The notes under the pieces were generated by a model. The model was not told the DNA's origin, made no database searches, and saw nothing but the letters and a program-made list of their open reading frames with translations. This document shows, piece by piece, positions 4,893 through 5,077 of a stretch of DNA of 5,077 bases (the stretch's first letter is position 1; every line of letters begins with the position of its first letter). The DNA lies in the NCBI GenBank assembly GCA_014523665.1, contig JAATVR010000438.1, forward strand, positions 1 through 5,077, given 5' to 3'. This DNA comes from Nitrososphaerales archaeon TH526 (lineage in GTDB: Archaea > Thermoproteota > Nitrososphaeria > Nitrososphaerales > Nitrososphaeraceae). A program made the position numbers and the translations under genes.

Positions 4893-5077
4893 TTAGTCGA
4901 ATTGGTTAGTACTAGTTCTTCCCGCCCTGCGACTACTCTGTATGTTTGCAGTTTGTGGTGCTCGTGATAATCTATATCTCTTGTATTCTTCATCTACTTC
5001 CATTGATGCTTTTAATATCCTGCTCCCCGTAGAAACAGATTTTGAAGATTGTAGAAACATTTTGGTGTCTTTTGGAA
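4893..5077 (-). CDS. C-terminal part (or all) of an unrecognised basic protein
   Basis: A minus-strand frame open from the right edge to TAA at 4893-4895, giving 60 residues. An ATG six codons in would make a 55-residue protein, but no ribosome site or TATA box is visible before it, so it more likely continues beyond the window. The translation contains ILKASMEVDEEYKRYRLSR and ends in a Ser/Arg/Thr-rich, probably disordered tail (APQTANIQSSRRAGRTST). There is no motif to assign a function. The frame is short enough that chance is possible, but its composition and the following T-rich tract favour a real gene end. Confidence 0.5.
   Translation of the reverse strand, partial: PKDTKMFLQSSKSVSTGSRILKASMEVDEEYKRYRLSRAPQTANIQSSRRAGRTSTNQFD

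Overview
The window looks archaeal, most likely from an ammonia-oxidising Nitrososphaerota (Thaumarchaeota) of the soil/Nitrososphaerales type. This is inferred from A+T-rich intergenic DNA, TATA boxes 28-35 bp ahead of starts that lack a Shine-Dalgarno site (short-leader or leaderless mRNAs), TTG starts, and the character of the unassigned proteins. No marker gene fixes the lineage, so this is a moderate-confidence impression.

Layout: positions 1-98 (minus) hold the first 32 codons of queE, the radical-SAM enzyme of 7-deazaguanine synthesis, identified by its N-terminal EIFYSLQGEG motif. Positions 99-1047 have no convincing intact gene; they hold possible coding remnants and two closely spaced stem-loops (889-915 and 931-956). 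Positions 1048-2151 (minus) are a two-gene unit: a 160-residue helical soluble protein whose stop codon overlaps the ATG of a membrane protein (TAATG). The second gene is broken by an in-frame TAG and a frameshift, so only a 134-codon tail remains as a continuous open frame. Positions 2349-2903 (minus) encode a four-helix membrane protein of unknown function behind a good TATA box. Positions 3189-3725 (plus) encode a zinc-dependent dCMP deaminase, the only confident plus-strand gene. Positions 3833-4699 (minus), convergent with it, encode a SirB1-family transglutaminase-like protein with a C-terminal TPR region and a probable leaderless TTG start. Positions 4893-5077 (minus) hold the C-terminal end, or all, of an unrecognised basic protein.

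The genes do not form one pathway. queE serves tRNA modification (archaeosine or queuosine precursor), dCMP deaminase supplies dUMP for dTTP synthesis, and the rest are uncharacterised. No mobile element, CRISPR array, tRNA or rRNA is visible. I see no clearly new multi-gene system. The best leads are the coupled helical-protein/membrane-protein pair with a decayed second gene, the structured gap at 889-956, and a shared TTGGC...AATAGAT element at two promoters.
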